From: a virus
Length of the DNA: 27,488 bases
Reading direction: 5' to 3' (one strand)
Virus record (IMG/VR): IMGVR_UViG_3300036652_000361
Location: 1-27,488 of that record
Shown here: piece by piece, positions 14,113-21,487 of the stretch
Layout: each line of letters starts with the position of its first letter
Position numbering within the stretch: the first letter of the stretch is position 1
The notes under the pieces: model-generated
The model's input: only the letters and a program-made list of their open reading frames with translations
What the model was told of the DNA's origin: nothing
Database searches by the model: none
Program-made: the position numbers and the translations under genes

Positions 14113-15662
14113 TTCGGCAATGCCAAGTTGTTGTGCGTCGAGACGTAGATACCCGGGCGATCACCACCCCACAGGCACCAGCCGCCGATGCTCATTTGAT
14201 TCACCCAGAGATCTCCGACAGCGGTCAGGCGGGTGACGCGTTCCCAGCGTGTGCGAGGCAGCCCGACAAGCCGGCGCCACCACGCATCGCGGCGTACGGC
14301 GACCAGTTGGCCAAGCATCCCGGGCAGCATGCACAGCGCACCACCCGGGAGCGTCATTGGCGTGGAATCGCTGGCCGTGACCGTGGCGCCGGATTCGGTG
14401 ACCAGACGCCGGCACGGCTGCAGGCTGAGTCGCGCGTCCTGCACGTTGAATCGATGCGTGACCAGGTTGCCGTACGTGCCCTCGATGGTTCCACCTGCGA
14501 ACACAAGTCCGGCCAAGAGACCGCCCGGCATGACCTGATCGACTGCCAGGCATCCGCCGCCGGTGCCACTGCCGCCACCACTGGGGGGCAGGTAGTTCGG
14601 GTCGCTCTGCACGATCACCCCGCCGATCGTGACGCTGTAGTTGCCGGTCAGCGCAGACACGTTGCCGGCGATCGGAAAGGTGATCGTCGACCCGTCGCCC
14701 GTCAGGCTCCACGCATGGGCGGGCGTTCCCGCGCCACCGATGATGCCCTGGGGCAATGTCCGAGTGACGGTGCCGGTGACTGTGGTGTCGTTCGTATAGC
14801 CGGTGATCTTCACGATGCCGTAGCCCGAATCGACGTACTGCCACAGCACGCCATCGGTGTAGGTGTTGGTGCCGTCGCTGCGCACATCGCCCGGACCGTC
14901 CCACTGCGCGCCCCTGTCGTGCTGCGGTGCGTTGCCGCCGCACAGGACGTAGGTGCCCCCGGTGCTGGCCTGAATAGCCTGGTAGGTGATGCCGTCGTTG
15001 ACGCGATAGCTGCCCATCGCGACGTTCTTCTCGCCCGACGCCCATGGCTTGAGGTTCTGGAAGTTCTGATTCTGCAGATACAGCAACTGGCCGACCATCG
15101 AGGCATTGAACGTGCCGGCGGTGTTGCAGGTGACCGTGACGTTCCCGGTCGTAGCGCTCGCGGCCATCATCGTCGCCGCGTTGCCGTTGGTCGGCTGGAA
15201 CGGCCCCTCGAACACCACGAAGGGCGCAATCACGAAGGTGGCCGCGCTGGTGCGGCTGATGGTCTGCGGCGGGTAGTTCGGATGGGTCAGGTACATCACG
15301 TCCGCCGACTGGGTGTAACGCACGCTCCAGATATCGCCCGCGCCCCACGGCGTGGCGATCTCCACCGGCGAGCCGCCGGACATCACTGGTGCGCCGTTGG
15401 CATAGAACCGCGCATAGTTCGCGCCCAGCTCGAGCACGTAGTTCTGTTCGGTGTTGAACGAGAACGGGATCAGCCGGCAGGCGCCATCGCCTTTCGTGTC
15501 GGTGATGTAGGTCGTGCCCGGTCGGTTGTAAACGCCGCCATAGCTCGACACGATGAAGTTGCGGCACGTCTGCAGGGAGTTGGCATAGCGCTGCAGGTCG
15601 GTGCGCGCATACAGCGCCGGCGCGAGCTCGCCGCCAGTGAAGGAGGGCTGGGTCAGTTTCAT
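14109..15662 (-). CDS. Tail protein, N-terminal part, ending in a Hint/intein-like domain (517 aa)
   Basis: 517 residues from MKLTQPSFTGGELAPALYAR; ATGA overlap with the adaptor gene. A longer reading to 15836 is shadow. The N-terminus (FTGGELAPAL, RNFIVSSYGGVYNRPGTTYI) is the classic start of podovirus tail tubular/nozzle proteins. Residues ~320-365 give the first half of a beta-module (LTGDGSTITF, NYSVTIGGVIV), then a Gly/Ser-rich linker. Residues 371-511 read as a Hint domain: C371-L-A-V-D at the start, VTESGATVTASDSTP (421-435) in the block-B position but without its usual His, and IYVSTHN ending in H510-N511. Six residues follow before the stop. The remaining half of the interrupted module is on the next gene. 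Hint assignment by motif only. Confidence 0.8.
   Translation of the reverse strand: MKLTQPSFTGGELAPALYARTDLQRYANSLQTCRNFIVSSYGGVYNRPGTTYITDTKGDGACRLIPFSFNTEQNYVLELGANYARFYANGAPVMSGGSPVEIATPWGAGDIWSVRYTQSADVMYLTHPNYPPQTISRTSAATFVIAPFVVFEGPFQPTNGNAATMMAASATTGNVTVTCNTAGTFNASMVGQLLYLQNQNFQNLKPWASGEKNVAMGSYRVNDGITYQAIQASTGGTYVLCGGNAPQHDRGAQWDGPGDVRSDGTNTYTDGVLWQYVDSGYGIVKITGYTNDTTVTGTVTRTLPQGIIGGAGTPAHAWSLTGDGSTITFPIAGNVSALTGNYSVTIGGVIVQSDPNYLPPSGGGSGTGGGCLAVDQVMPGGLLAGLVFAGGTIEGTYGNLVTHRFNVQDARLSLQPCRRLVTESGATVTASDSTPMTLPGGALCMLPGMLGQLVAVRRDAWWRRLVGLPRTRWERVTRLTAVGDLWVNQMSIGGWCLWGGDRPGIYVSTHNNLALPK
14130..14552 (-). other. Hint/bacterial-intein-like domain in the tail protein
   Basis: These codons encode residues 371-511 of the 517-aa tail protein, 141 residues, a normal Hint size. 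Seen: Cys at position 1 after a Gly-rich linker, a T-x-S-G-x-x-V-x-x-S-D motif in the block-B place, G-D-L-x-V-N near 483-488 in the block-F place, and a terminal His-Asn. The residue after Asn is Asn, not Cys/Ser/Thr, so normal splicing is not expected; cleavage at either end is possible. This pattern resembles A-type bacterial intein-like (BIL) domains. Confidence 0.6.
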
Positions 15663-16363
15663 AGACGGCAGGAAACCGCCGGAGAGTCGGGACGGATATC
15701 GGCGCCGCTCTCGTTGAGGGTTTGCGCCCGGGCGTTCTGCACGGCGTTGGCGTAATACTTGCCGGACATCTGCGCCACCTGCTGCCCCGCGGGTGCTCCC
15801 AGGAACGGCCCGGCGATCTCGCTGGCCAGCTTCCACGCCAGCGCGTCAGTGAACCCGGCGTCGAACAGGTTCGGGTCGTCGCGGTTGGCGGTGTAGACCA
15901 GGTACGCGCTGGGCATGTCCGTCACGATCACGCGACTGACCGCCGTGGGCGAGGTCGCCACGCTCATGACCGCGAAGGGCACGGTTGGGCGCGCCACGAT
16001 CGGATAGCCCGGAATGCCTTGGTCGACCTCGGCCCAAGGCACGGCCTGCCCCACGCACAAGTCCGGGCCGTTGAACGTGCTTCGCGCGCCGGCGGCATTG
16101 CACACGGTTCGCGCCATCAGGCAGTCGATCGGGTAGCCGTAGGCGTACAGCCAGCCCGGAGGCACCGTGATCGTCAGCGGCGCCAGGGCGATCAGCCGCG
16201 TGGCGAAGTTCCAGGGGAAGTCGCGCAGGCACGCCTCGACACACGTCTGATACCAAAGGCGGTACATCGAGCCGCCCTTGGAGGTTTCGTTCGGATCGCC
16301 CACGAACTGGTCGATGCCGATGCGCGAGAGCGCCTGGTTGAAGATGGTCAGATCAGAGGCCAT
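15659..16363 (-). CDS. Head-tail adaptor / tail tubular A-like protein (234 aa)
   Basis: 234 residues from MASDLTIFNQALSRIGID; the start was chosen because the 15 codons upstream lie in the preceding terminator. The opening with NQAL..IG, then MYRLWYQTCVEACLRDFPWNFATR, is the hallmark of T7 gp11-type adaptor proteins, which form the ring between portal and tail nozzle. The pattern Y.y.yP.DCL at about residues 75-83 also fits. It lies between the 69-aa gene and the tail protein, joined to the latter by ATGA. Confidence comes from the N-terminal signature; the exact ring position is inferred from relatives. Confidence 0.8.
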   Translation of the reverse strand: MASDLTIFNQALSRIGIDQFVGDPNETSKGGSMYRLWYQTCVEACLRDFPWNFATRLIALAPLTITVPPGWLYAYGYPIDCLMARTVCNAAGARSTFNGPDLCVGQAVPWAEVDQGIPGYPIVARPTVPFAVMSVATSPTAVSRVIVTDMPSAYLVYTANRDDPNLFDAGFTDALAWKLASEIAGPFLGAPAGQQVAQMSGKYYANAVQNARAQTLNESGADIRPDSPAVSCRL

Positions 16364-16370
16364 GACGTTC

Positions 16371-16406
16371 TCGCAAAAAAAAGAGAGGGGCTGTTTCCAG
16401 CCCCTC
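16371..16406 (-). terminator. Strong intrinsic terminator ahead of the adaptor gene
   Basis: GAGGGGCTG-GAAA-CAGCCCCTC on the minus strand has a 9-bp stem, a GNRA tetraloop and is followed by TCTTTTTTTTGCG. The downstream start codon is only 8 bp beyond the T-run, so the tail genes need antitermination or transcript read-through. Confidence 0.9.
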
Positions 16407-16428
16407 AAGGGTCACCACTGCGGGCGGT

Positions 16429-16638
16429 TTACTCGGTACCTTGCTGCTCTTCGCCGTCGTGGCCGTTGGCGTCTTCGCCGTCGTTGCCGCCGTCATTGGC
16501 GTCGTCCCGAGTTACTTCCTTGAACCAGGTCGAGCCGTCTTTCAGGCGCGACCGCTCGACAGAGAACCGCTCGCCGACGTGGATGTAGCGATTGCCGTCG
16601 TGGCCGTTCTCGATCGCCCGTACTTCTACCTTCGCCAT
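16429..16638 (-). CDS. Small acidic-tailed phage protein (69 aa)
   Basis: 69 residues, ATG at 16638 with GGAGACAG just upstream. The first half (KVEVRAIENGHDGNRYIHVG, RLKDGSTWFKEV) looks like a small beta-sheet domain; the second half is a D/N/G/E-rich disordered acidic tail. It sits between the cement protein and a terminator in the head block, 12 bp after the cement stop. No family recognised. A minor head or assembly protein is the simplest guess from position. Confidence 0.72.
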   Translation of the reverse strand: MAKVEVRAIENGHDGNRYIHVGERFSVERSRLKDGSTWFKEVTRDDANDGGNDGEDANGHDGEEQQGTE

Positions 16639-16650
16639 GAGCTGTCTCCG

Positions 16651-17136
16651 TTACTGCACAGTGAAGCCGGACGCGTAGGCCTGGTTATTGGCCACCGCCG
16701 GCGTGAGGAACGCGTCGAACGCACCGGCAGTCAGCGGGCCGGTGCCGATCGTGTAGCGCACGCCGAGGTAGCGCCGGTACTGGCCAGACGGCAGTTTGAT
16801 GCTGGCCAGCTGCGAGCCCGCGTTCTGGAACGCAGCCAGGGCCAGCGGCCCGCTGGAATACATCACCTGCGAGTTGGTCGTGAGACCAGCGTCGTCAGCG
16901 GACTCCAGCGAGATGGTCAGCGTTGCCGCACCCGCTGCGGTCGCTGCCACCGCGGTGCTGACCACCAGGCTCAGGTCGACATCGTTGCCGATGTTGATCT
17001 TGGCGTTCGGCGAGATAGCGGCGCCGTTGCTGGTGCCGCCGGCGAGGGTGGAAAAGATATCGAGCACGTTGCTCGAGATCGCGCTGGCCGTGACCGCCTG
17101 CGAGCTGGAGAACTCGGTTTGAGAATCGACGTACAT
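16651..17136 (-). CDS. Bbp16-like capsid cement/decoration protein (161 aa)
   Basis: 161 residues, MYVDSQTEFSSSQAVTASA, rich in A, S, T, G and V, matching the beta-jelly-roll cement proteins of the BPP-1/epsilon15 group (Bbp16 type). Typical features are NDVDLSLVV, LTISLESADDAG and the late KLPSGQYRRYLGVRYTIGTG. In BPP-1 the equivalent protein clamps capsomers on the outside of the capsid. The gene follows the capsid gene after a 91-bp gap and has the same strong ribosome-binding leader. The identification rests on residue patterns and on gene order. Confidence 0.82.
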   Translation of the reverse strand: MYVDSQTEFSSSQAVTASAISSNVLDIFSTLAGGTSNGAAISPNAKINIGNDVDLSLVVSTAVAATAAGAATLTISLESADDAGLTTNSQVMYSSGPLALAAFQNAGSQLASIKLPSGQYRRYLGVRYTIGTGPLTAGAFDAFLTPAVANNQAYASGFTVQ

Positions 17137-17140
17137 GGGG

Positions 17141-17150
17141 ATTACCTCTG
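17141..17150 (-). promoter_or_regulatory. Strong Shine-Dalgarno leader of the cement gene
   Basis: CAGAGGTAAT lies just upstream of the ATG at 17136. The same ten bases precede the capsid gene (18286-18295), and both genes then have a short T/C spacer ending in CC before ATG. Matched strong sites suit the two most abundant virion proteins. Confidence 0.65.
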
Positions 17151-17190
17151 TTCAATGGGATGGAAGGTGATCGATGGTCTGTCCGATGGG

Positions 17191-17222
17191 CCGGCGGGCG
17201 ATCAGGGTCGATCGCCCGCCGG
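17191..17222. repeat. 13-bp perfect hairpin after the capsid gene
   Basis: CCGGCGGGCGATC (17191-17203) pairs perfectly with GATCGCCCGCCGG (17210-17222) around a 6-nt loop. It begins 6 bp after the capsid stop codon (minus-strand sense) and has no T-run. It is likely an mRNA-stabilising or processing hairpin, or a weak attenuator, between the capsid and cement genes. Confidence 0.65.
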
Positions 17223-17227
17223 AGCGA

Positions 17228-18280
17228 TCAGGTCAGTGCGGTCTCGGTCTCGAGGATCCGGTCGACGGTACGCACCGGCACGCCGAGCACGTTCAAGGTG
17301 CCACCCGCCCCGACGAAGCCGGGCTCGACCTTGCCGAACTGCTGCGCGGCAGCCTGGATCGAGAGGATGTTCTGCGACTTGTCGATCGCGCCGACCGCCA
17401 GCATTTCCTTGACCGTGCGCGAGGCGTAGAACGCCGCCCGGCCCATGGTCATGAACGGAATGCGGGCCATCGCCTTCACCATCAGCTTGGGCAGCCACGT
17501 TGCCGCGGTGTTGGCCTGGGTGCCCGACTGGCCGAGCATGTCGGTCAGCGAGATGTTGGCGATGCGGACCACGTAGCGCCAGTCCTTTACGTGCAGGCCG
17601 CACTTCCACTTCCACAGGTCCGCATACGCGCGATAGCGGCCGTTGCCGGCATCGAACGCGTCGATCTCGCCCAGGTCCTGGTGCTGCAAGCCCACCTGCG
17701 AACCCTTGGGGAAGATGCCCGTGACGGTGTTCTCGCCCCACAGCACCAGCCATACCGACGTGCAGTTACCCGAGCCGCCGGCGTTGATGACGTTCTTCGC
17801 CACCTGGTTGTTGGCCACGGTGATGGTGTTGTAGCGGGTCGCCAGGCCGTTGAACTGCTCCGGGTTGAGGCCCGAGTCGCCGTAGATCACGGCTTGCGCC
17901 ATGCTCTGGTTCATCGCCTCGATGAAGGCCTGCGCCTCGGACAGACGGAACTCGGCACTGTTGCCGTTGAGGTCGGCCAGATCCTTGTCGATCTCGGCAC
18001 GCGCCTCGAGCATGCCGCAGGCGTCCTCGATCGTCGCGCGCAGCGACTTGGTCGGCGGAACGCCCTGGTACAGCTTGCGCCAGATCGCCGCCGGCAGGCC
18101 GGTGCGGATGGAGCCCTTGTGGCCGGTCGGCAGGTTGCCCTCGATGAAGGGCATGTCGAGCAGCATTTCGTTCGATTGCGCCAGCAGCTCGGCGACCTTG
18201 GCGACCTTGCCTTCCGGATCGATCGCGTTGGCCCAGTCGAGCAGCGTGGCGGCACCAGATGGAATCGTGAGAGTACCCAT
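17228..18280 (-). CDS. Major capsid protein, Bbp17/epsilon15-like (350 aa)
   Basis: 350 residues, MGTLTIPSGAATLLDWANAI. The N-terminal helix, MPFIEGNLPTGHKGSIRTGL, and the segment VPPTKSLRATIEDACGMLEA are as in the capsid proteins of BPP-1/epsilon15-like phages, which have an HK97-type fold. The region EFRLSEAQAFIEAMNQSMAQ, YGDSGLNPEQFNGLATRYNT and a C-terminal VPVRTVDRILETE complete the pattern. It lies directly after the scaffold, whose stop codon falls within the capsid Shine-Dalgarno (AGAGGTAA), suggesting coupling. Length fits the family. The identification is strong through sequence pattern and gene order. Confidence 0.9.
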   Translation of the reverse strand: MGTLTIPSGAATLLDWANAIDPEGKVAKVAELLAQSNEMLLDMPFIEGNLPTGHKGSIRTGLPAAIWRKLYQGVPPTKSLRATIEDACGMLEARAEIDKDLADLNGNSAEFRLSEAQAFIEAMNQSMAQAVIYGDSGLNPEQFNGLATRYNTITVANNQVAKNVINAGGSGNCTSVWLVLWGENTVTGIFPKGSQVGLQHQDLGEIDAFDAGNGRYRAYADLWKWKCGLHVKDWRYVVRIANISLTDMLGQSGTQANTAATWLPKLMVKAMARIPFMTMGRAAFYASRTVKEMLAVGAIDKSQNILSIQAAAQQFGKVEPGFVGAGGTLNVLGVPVRTVDRILETETALT

Positions 18281-18285
18281 GGAAA

Positions 18286-18295
18286 ATTACCTCTG
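18286..18295 (-). promoter_or_regulatory. Strong Shine-Dalgarno of the capsid gene, overlapping the scaffold stop
   Basis: CAGAGGTAAT supplies AGAGGT six to eight bases upstream of the ATG at 18280. It also encodes the last two scaffold codons and its TAA stop. Termination and capsid initiation therefore share sequence. Confidence 0.7.
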
Positions 18296-18982
18296 AGGTT
18301 GAGACGTCGGGTTGTCGAACAGGACCGACGCAGCCGACCGCTTGCTACCGCCGCCCGAAGCGGCGATGACAAGGGAGTCCTCTGCGATGGCGTTGCCGAT
18401 GCGATGAAACAGACGAACGATTTCCGGGTGGTTCCCGAGCCCGGTTTGCTCGAGCAGGCCCTTCAGTTCGGACGTGCCGAACTTCTCCACGGCCTTGCGT
18501 GCGGCCGTGATGGACTTCTCGAACTGCTCGCCGCCGAACTCCTTGTCGGCCTTGGCGTCGTCCAGCCATTTCGAGACCTGCGCGGTGTGCGCCTCCTGCT
18601 GCTGGCTGGCCAGCTTCTCCACAAGCTTCGCGCCCAGGCCCACGAACTTCTGCGCGTCCTCATTGCTGAGGTCGTGCACGCGGGCGATGGTTTCGAACTC
18701 GGCGGTGATGCCGGGCTCGAGCGTCATGCCCTCTGGTGCCGTGAACTCGTACTTCTCGGGCGCCTTGAGGGCCGGCGTGTCGGTGGCGGCTGCCTCGCCG
18801 GTCGGCGTGTCGCCGGTCGGTGCGGGGTCGCCGGTGACGGCCGTGCTGGTGGTCTTGCTGGGGTCAGGGCTGGTGGTGCTGCCTGCAGGGGTTGCCGTTG
18901 CCGTGGTAGCTGGCGCGGGCGTCCCTGACGTTGCATCGGCGGCCGCATTCGTGGTCGTGGCGGCGGTGGACTGCTCTGTCAT
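18287..18982 (-). CDS. Capsid scaffolding protein (231 aa)
   Basis: 231 residues from MTEQSTAATTTNAAADATSG; an upstream ATG at 19000 would fall in the terminator and is not preferred, while GGAG nine bases before 18982 supports this start. The N-terminal ~75 residues are A/T/P/S-rich and disordered. The rest is strongly helical and charged (KFVGLGAKLVEKLASQQQEAHT, DKEFGGEQFEKSITAARKAV), and the last residues are basic, typical of scaffolding proteins. It lies immediately before the capsid gene. Family assigned by composition and position; no protease motif was seen. Confidence 0.8.
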   Translation of the reverse strand: MTEQSTAATTTNAAADATSGTPAPATTATATPAGSTTSPDPSKTTSTAVTGDPAPTGDTPTGEAAATDTPALKAPEKYEFTAPEGMTLEPGITAEFETIARVHDLSNEDAQKFVGLGAKLVEKLASQQQEAHTAQVSKWLDDAKADKEFGGEQFEKSITAARKAVEKFGTSELKGLLEQTGLGNHPEIVRLFHRIGNAIAEDSLVIAASGGGSKRSAASVLFDNPTSQPQR

Positions 18983-19000
18983 GGGTGAAACTCCGTGCAT

Positions 19001-19023
19001 GAAAAAGCCGCCAGGAGGCGGCT
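19001..19023 (-). terminator. Intrinsic terminator ahead of the scaffold gene
   Basis: AGCCGCC-TCCT-GGCGGCT followed by TTTTC on the minus strand: a 7-bp stem with a short U-tract. It lies 18 bp upstream of the scaffold start. Confidence 0.78.
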
Positions 19024-19064
19024 GGTGGTAGGCTTGCCGTGGGAATCAGGAACAGGGCAAGGCT

Positions 19065-19226
19065 ATGAAAGGGTGGAGTGTTGCGACGTGGATCGGGGTC
19101 GCCGTGGTCGTGGCCATGCTCGGCTGCGCGGTGGATGAAGCGATGCGCGGCGCCTATTTCAACGCCGTGATGCTGGGTCTGCTGGCCATCGGCGTGAGCT
19201 GGTACGGCGCCAAGACGGCGTTTTAA
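19065..19226 (+). CDS. Small membrane protein ORF on the opposite strand (53 aa)
   Basis: 53 residues, ATG at 19065 with AGGG seven bases upstream, stop TAA at 19224-19226. It is the only protein-like ORF on the plus strand. Two hydrophobic segments are visible: WIGVAVVVAMLGCAV (about 9-23) and FNAVMLGLLAIGVSWYG (about 32-48), with a short charged link (DEAMRG), so a two-pass inner-membrane protein is likely. Only 8 of 53 codons end in A/T, close to the coding bias of the phage. It fills the only long gap in the head block, between the scaffold and Bbp19-like genes, and its stop overlaps the convergent Bbp19-like stop (TTAA). No homologue recognised. A moron-like lysogenic or exclusion gene is possible. 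Confidence 0.62.
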   Translation: MKGWSVATWIGVAVVVAMLGCAVDEAMRGAYFNAVMLGLLAIGVSWYGAKTAF

Positions 19227-19528
19227 CTGGCGTCCTCTTCCTCGTCCTCGGGCATGCGCTCGGCCATCAGCGCGGAGAACCGCTCCGGGCCCACCTGCAT
19301 GATCTCGCCGAACATGGTGGTGCCGACCGAGCGCTGCCCTTCCTTGAAGAACGTTTCACTCGTGCCGGTGAAGGTGGTCTTGAACACGCTGCAGATGGAC
19401 AGGTAGCGCTTGAGATAGCGCCGGAACTCCGGCAGGTCCAGCAACACGCCGATGTCCTTGCGCTGCGCGGCCTCGATGCGTTTGGCGCGCGCGGCCTCCT
19501 GCTGCTTGCTGGTCTCGCTCTGCCTCAT
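19223..19528 (-). CDS. Bbp19-like phage protein (101 aa)
   Basis: 101 residues, starting at an ATGA overlap with the portal. The core LLDLPEFRRYLKRYLSICSVFKTTFT, then ETFFKEGQRSVGTTMFGEIM, is the pattern of the short helical Bbp19-like family found after the portal in BPP-1/epsilon15-type phages. The C-terminus is acidic (MPEDEEEDAS). Role in the family is not clear; probably morphogenesis. Identification by pattern and position. Confidence 0.78.
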   Translation of the reverse strand: MRQSETSKQQEAARAKRIEAAQRKDIGVLLDLPEFRRYLKRYLSICSVFKTTFTGTSETFFKEGQRSVGTTMFGEIMQVGPERFSALMAERMPEDEEEDAS

Positions 19529-21270
19529 GCCGGCGGCGCTCCGCCGTTCATTGCGGCACCGGCCGCGCCCAGCAGCGAGCCCGGCGAGGCGTTCGCGTTA
19601 CTGAGCGACTGCGCGCCCTTGGCGTACTGCGCGAACGCCGGCGCCATGGCGGCCATCTGTTCCTGCTGCTTCTGCTGCTGCTTCTGCTGGCGAATGGCTG
19701 CAACCTTGTCGTCAGACACGATGATCGCCGGCGGCACGCCGAGATCGGTGCCGAACTCGTCCAGCGCCTGGTCGAAGTCGACCTTGTCCAGCACGCCCGG
19801 ATTCATCGATGCCATGGCGCCGGCGAACTGCACGAACTGCTGAATCGCTCCGGTCATCAGCACTTTCTGCGACTGCGCGAGGATCGAGATGTAATCGACC
19901 CGCAACGGCTGCCCGTTGAGCTGCGGCGGCGGCGGCGGGATCAGGCTCACCGCGGGGTTGTCGCTCACGCCGGCGGCCATCATCAGGCTGAACACGCGAT
20001 CGATCAGCGGATCCAGTAGCTCGTTGTTGAGCCGCTCCAGCACCGGGCCGAGCGCGAGCAGCTTCTCTTCGTGCCGCTCGTTGACCTCGGTCGCGGTCAT
20101 CGAGTTGTCTTGCGAGTTGGAAAGCATCAGGAACAGGTTCGCGTAGTACGTGTCGCGAATGCGGTTGATGATGTCCTGCTTGTCGGTCAGCGCCCCCTGG
20201 TAGTCCGGCGTGACCTGGTAGATCGGCAGCAGGTTGGGCCGTCCCTCGCTCATGTTGGCGAACGTCACCGCCCCCGGCAGCGCATTTACGCCCTTGCTGC
20301 GCAGATCCGGCGCGCCCACCAGCGGCGGGTCGATATGCTTGTCCACGGCCATCGCGAACTGCTTCTCGCGCACCTGCAGCGTTTTGGCGTCGCCCAGCGC
20401 ATCCATGCCCGGGCTGGAGCCGTAGATGTCCTCGCCAAGCACGTCCCAGCGCGGAGCGAAGAACGGCTTGCTGTCGTAACCGCGCTCGCGCAGGAACGTC
20501 GACTCGCCGCGCTCCCAGTAGCAGCTCGACCATGGCTTGTTCTTCGAATCGATCTTGCCCGGGTCGCGCTCGTCGTTCGGGCAGATCAGGTGATCGACGA
20601 ACACCGCCAATTCGTAATTGCCGTTTTGGAAGCGACTGCGCACGGCGGCAGAGCACTTGTCGATGCCGAACTTGTCCACCACCTGGCGCACGGTCATGCG
20701 CAGTTCGCGGTAGAGCGTGTCGACGTCGCGCCGGTGATCGGTGGCCAGCCAGTACGTGCCAATGGTCAGCGGGTAGAACCGCGCCACCGTGTCATCGTCG
20801 CCCTCGCACAGCACGGCCGCCGTGCCGTAGTCGCCCAGCTCGCGATAGATGTTGGGCAGGGAGTTGTAGAGGTTCGAACGCGCCAGCGTGTCGCGGATGC
20901 GTTGTTCCACGAGGAACAGCCACTGCTTCACCGCCGCCACTTCCATCAGGTTCGGGTCGGGCGTCAGCAGACGGAACCACGGCCGGGCCGGGCTGGTCAG
21001 GCCTGACATCATGCCGGCGGCGAGGGTCTTGCTCGCCTGAGTCGGTGCGCCGTTGATGATGCGCTGGTCTTTCTTGCGCCCCTGGTTCGTCTCGGCCAGC
21101 GTCCAGCGTCCCGAACGCGGCGAGATGAAGCGCTGGATATCGCGCCAGTGCGGCTCCCAGGTGTAGCGGTCCTCGCGCATGGACGCGATGCGCTTGTGGT
21201 AGCGCTGGATGCGCGATTCCTGCGGTCGCTCCGCAACGGTGGACGCGTCAGCTTTGCCGGTGCGTGCCAT
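19525..21270 (-). CDS. Portal / head-tail connector protein (581 aa)
   Basis: 581 residues, MARTGKADASTVAERPQESR. The head-to-tail connecting protein family (epsilon15/T7 portal type) is recognised from RDIQRFISPRSGRW, RIINGAPTQASKTLAAGMMS, LTSPARPWFRL, YTLARSNLYNSL-like ring helices, LYRELRMTVRQVVDKFG and, further on, YGSSPGMDALGDAKTLQVRE with an EVNERHEEKLLALGPVLERL helix. The glutamine-rich C-terminus (QQKQQQKQQEQMAAMAP) would point into the head. It forms the dodecameric DNA gate and is joined by ATGA to the Bbp19-like gene. Length fits the family. Confidence 0.92.
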   Translation of the reverse strand: MARTGKADASTVAERPQESRIQRYHKRIASMREDRYTWEPHWRDIQRFISPRSGRWTLAETNQGRKKDQRIINGAPTQASKTLAAGMMSGLTSPARPWFRLLTPDPNLMEVAAVKQWLFLVEQRIRDTLARSNLYNSLPNIYRELGDYGTAAVLCEGDDDTVARFYPLTIGTYWLATDHRRDVDTLYRELRMTVRQVVDKFGIDKCSAAVRSRFQNGNYELAVFVDHLICPNDERDPGKIDSKNKPWSSCYWERGESTFLRERGYDSKPFFAPRWDVLGEDIYGSSPGMDALGDAKTLQVREKQFAMAVDKHIDPPLVGAPDLRSKGVNALPGAVTFANMSEGRPNLLPIYQVTPDYQGALTDKQDIINRIRDTYYANLFLMLSNSQDNSMTATEVNERHEEKLLALGPVLERLNNELLDPLIDRVFSLMMAAGVSDNPAVSLIPPPPPQLNGQPLRVDYISILAQSQKVLMTGAIQQFVQFAGAMASMNPGVLDKVDFDQALDEFGTDLGVPPAIIVSDDKVAAIRQQKQQQKQQEQMAAMAPAFAQYAKGAQSLSNANASPGSLLGAAGAAMNGGAPPA

Positions 21271-21273
21271 ACG

Positions 21274-21486
21274 TTACTGCCCGATCAAGGTCTTGGCCGC
21301 ACCAGTGGGCGTCGCCGCGCCACCAGCCCCGGTCAGAATGGTGGACTGGAAGCCGGCCATGGACTGCAGGCGTCGACGCTCCGCCGCCGCGGTCATCTGC
21401 GACTGGTCCGAGATGGCCTGCGAGGGCTGGATGACGGGCGTAATGGAAGCCGTTGCCGGCGCTTTGGGAGATCCACCGATGCACAT
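21274..21486 (-). CDS. Small conserved phage protein before the portal (70 aa)
   Basis: 70 residues, MCIGGSPKAPATASITPVIQ. It begins 1 bp after the terminase stop and ends 3 bp before the portal start. The N-terminal MC-x-G/I-G-x-PKAP and the C-terminal 'TILTG-x-G ... T-x-KTLIG' are a recurring signature of short proteins next to podovirus portals. A basic A/E/R helix (MTAAAERRRLQSMAG) lies between. Function unknown; probably a minor morphogenesis or virion protein. Clearly coding by position and pattern. Confidence 0.75.
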   Translation of the reverse strand: MCIGGSPKAPATASITPVIQPSQAISDQSQMTAAAERRRLQSMAGFQSTILTGAGGAATPTGAAKTLIGQ

Positions 21487-21487
21487 A

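Noticed and set aside
14100-14120. Programmed frameshift joining the two tail genes
   Set aside because: A -1 slip on CCGAAATGA would join them, but no canonical slippery heptamer is present; ATGA-coupled reinitiation is simpler.
14161-15567. 468-aa minus-strand ORF overlapping the tail gene
   Set aside because: R/H/Q-rich composition throughout, unlike the two nested ORFs kept in the annotation.
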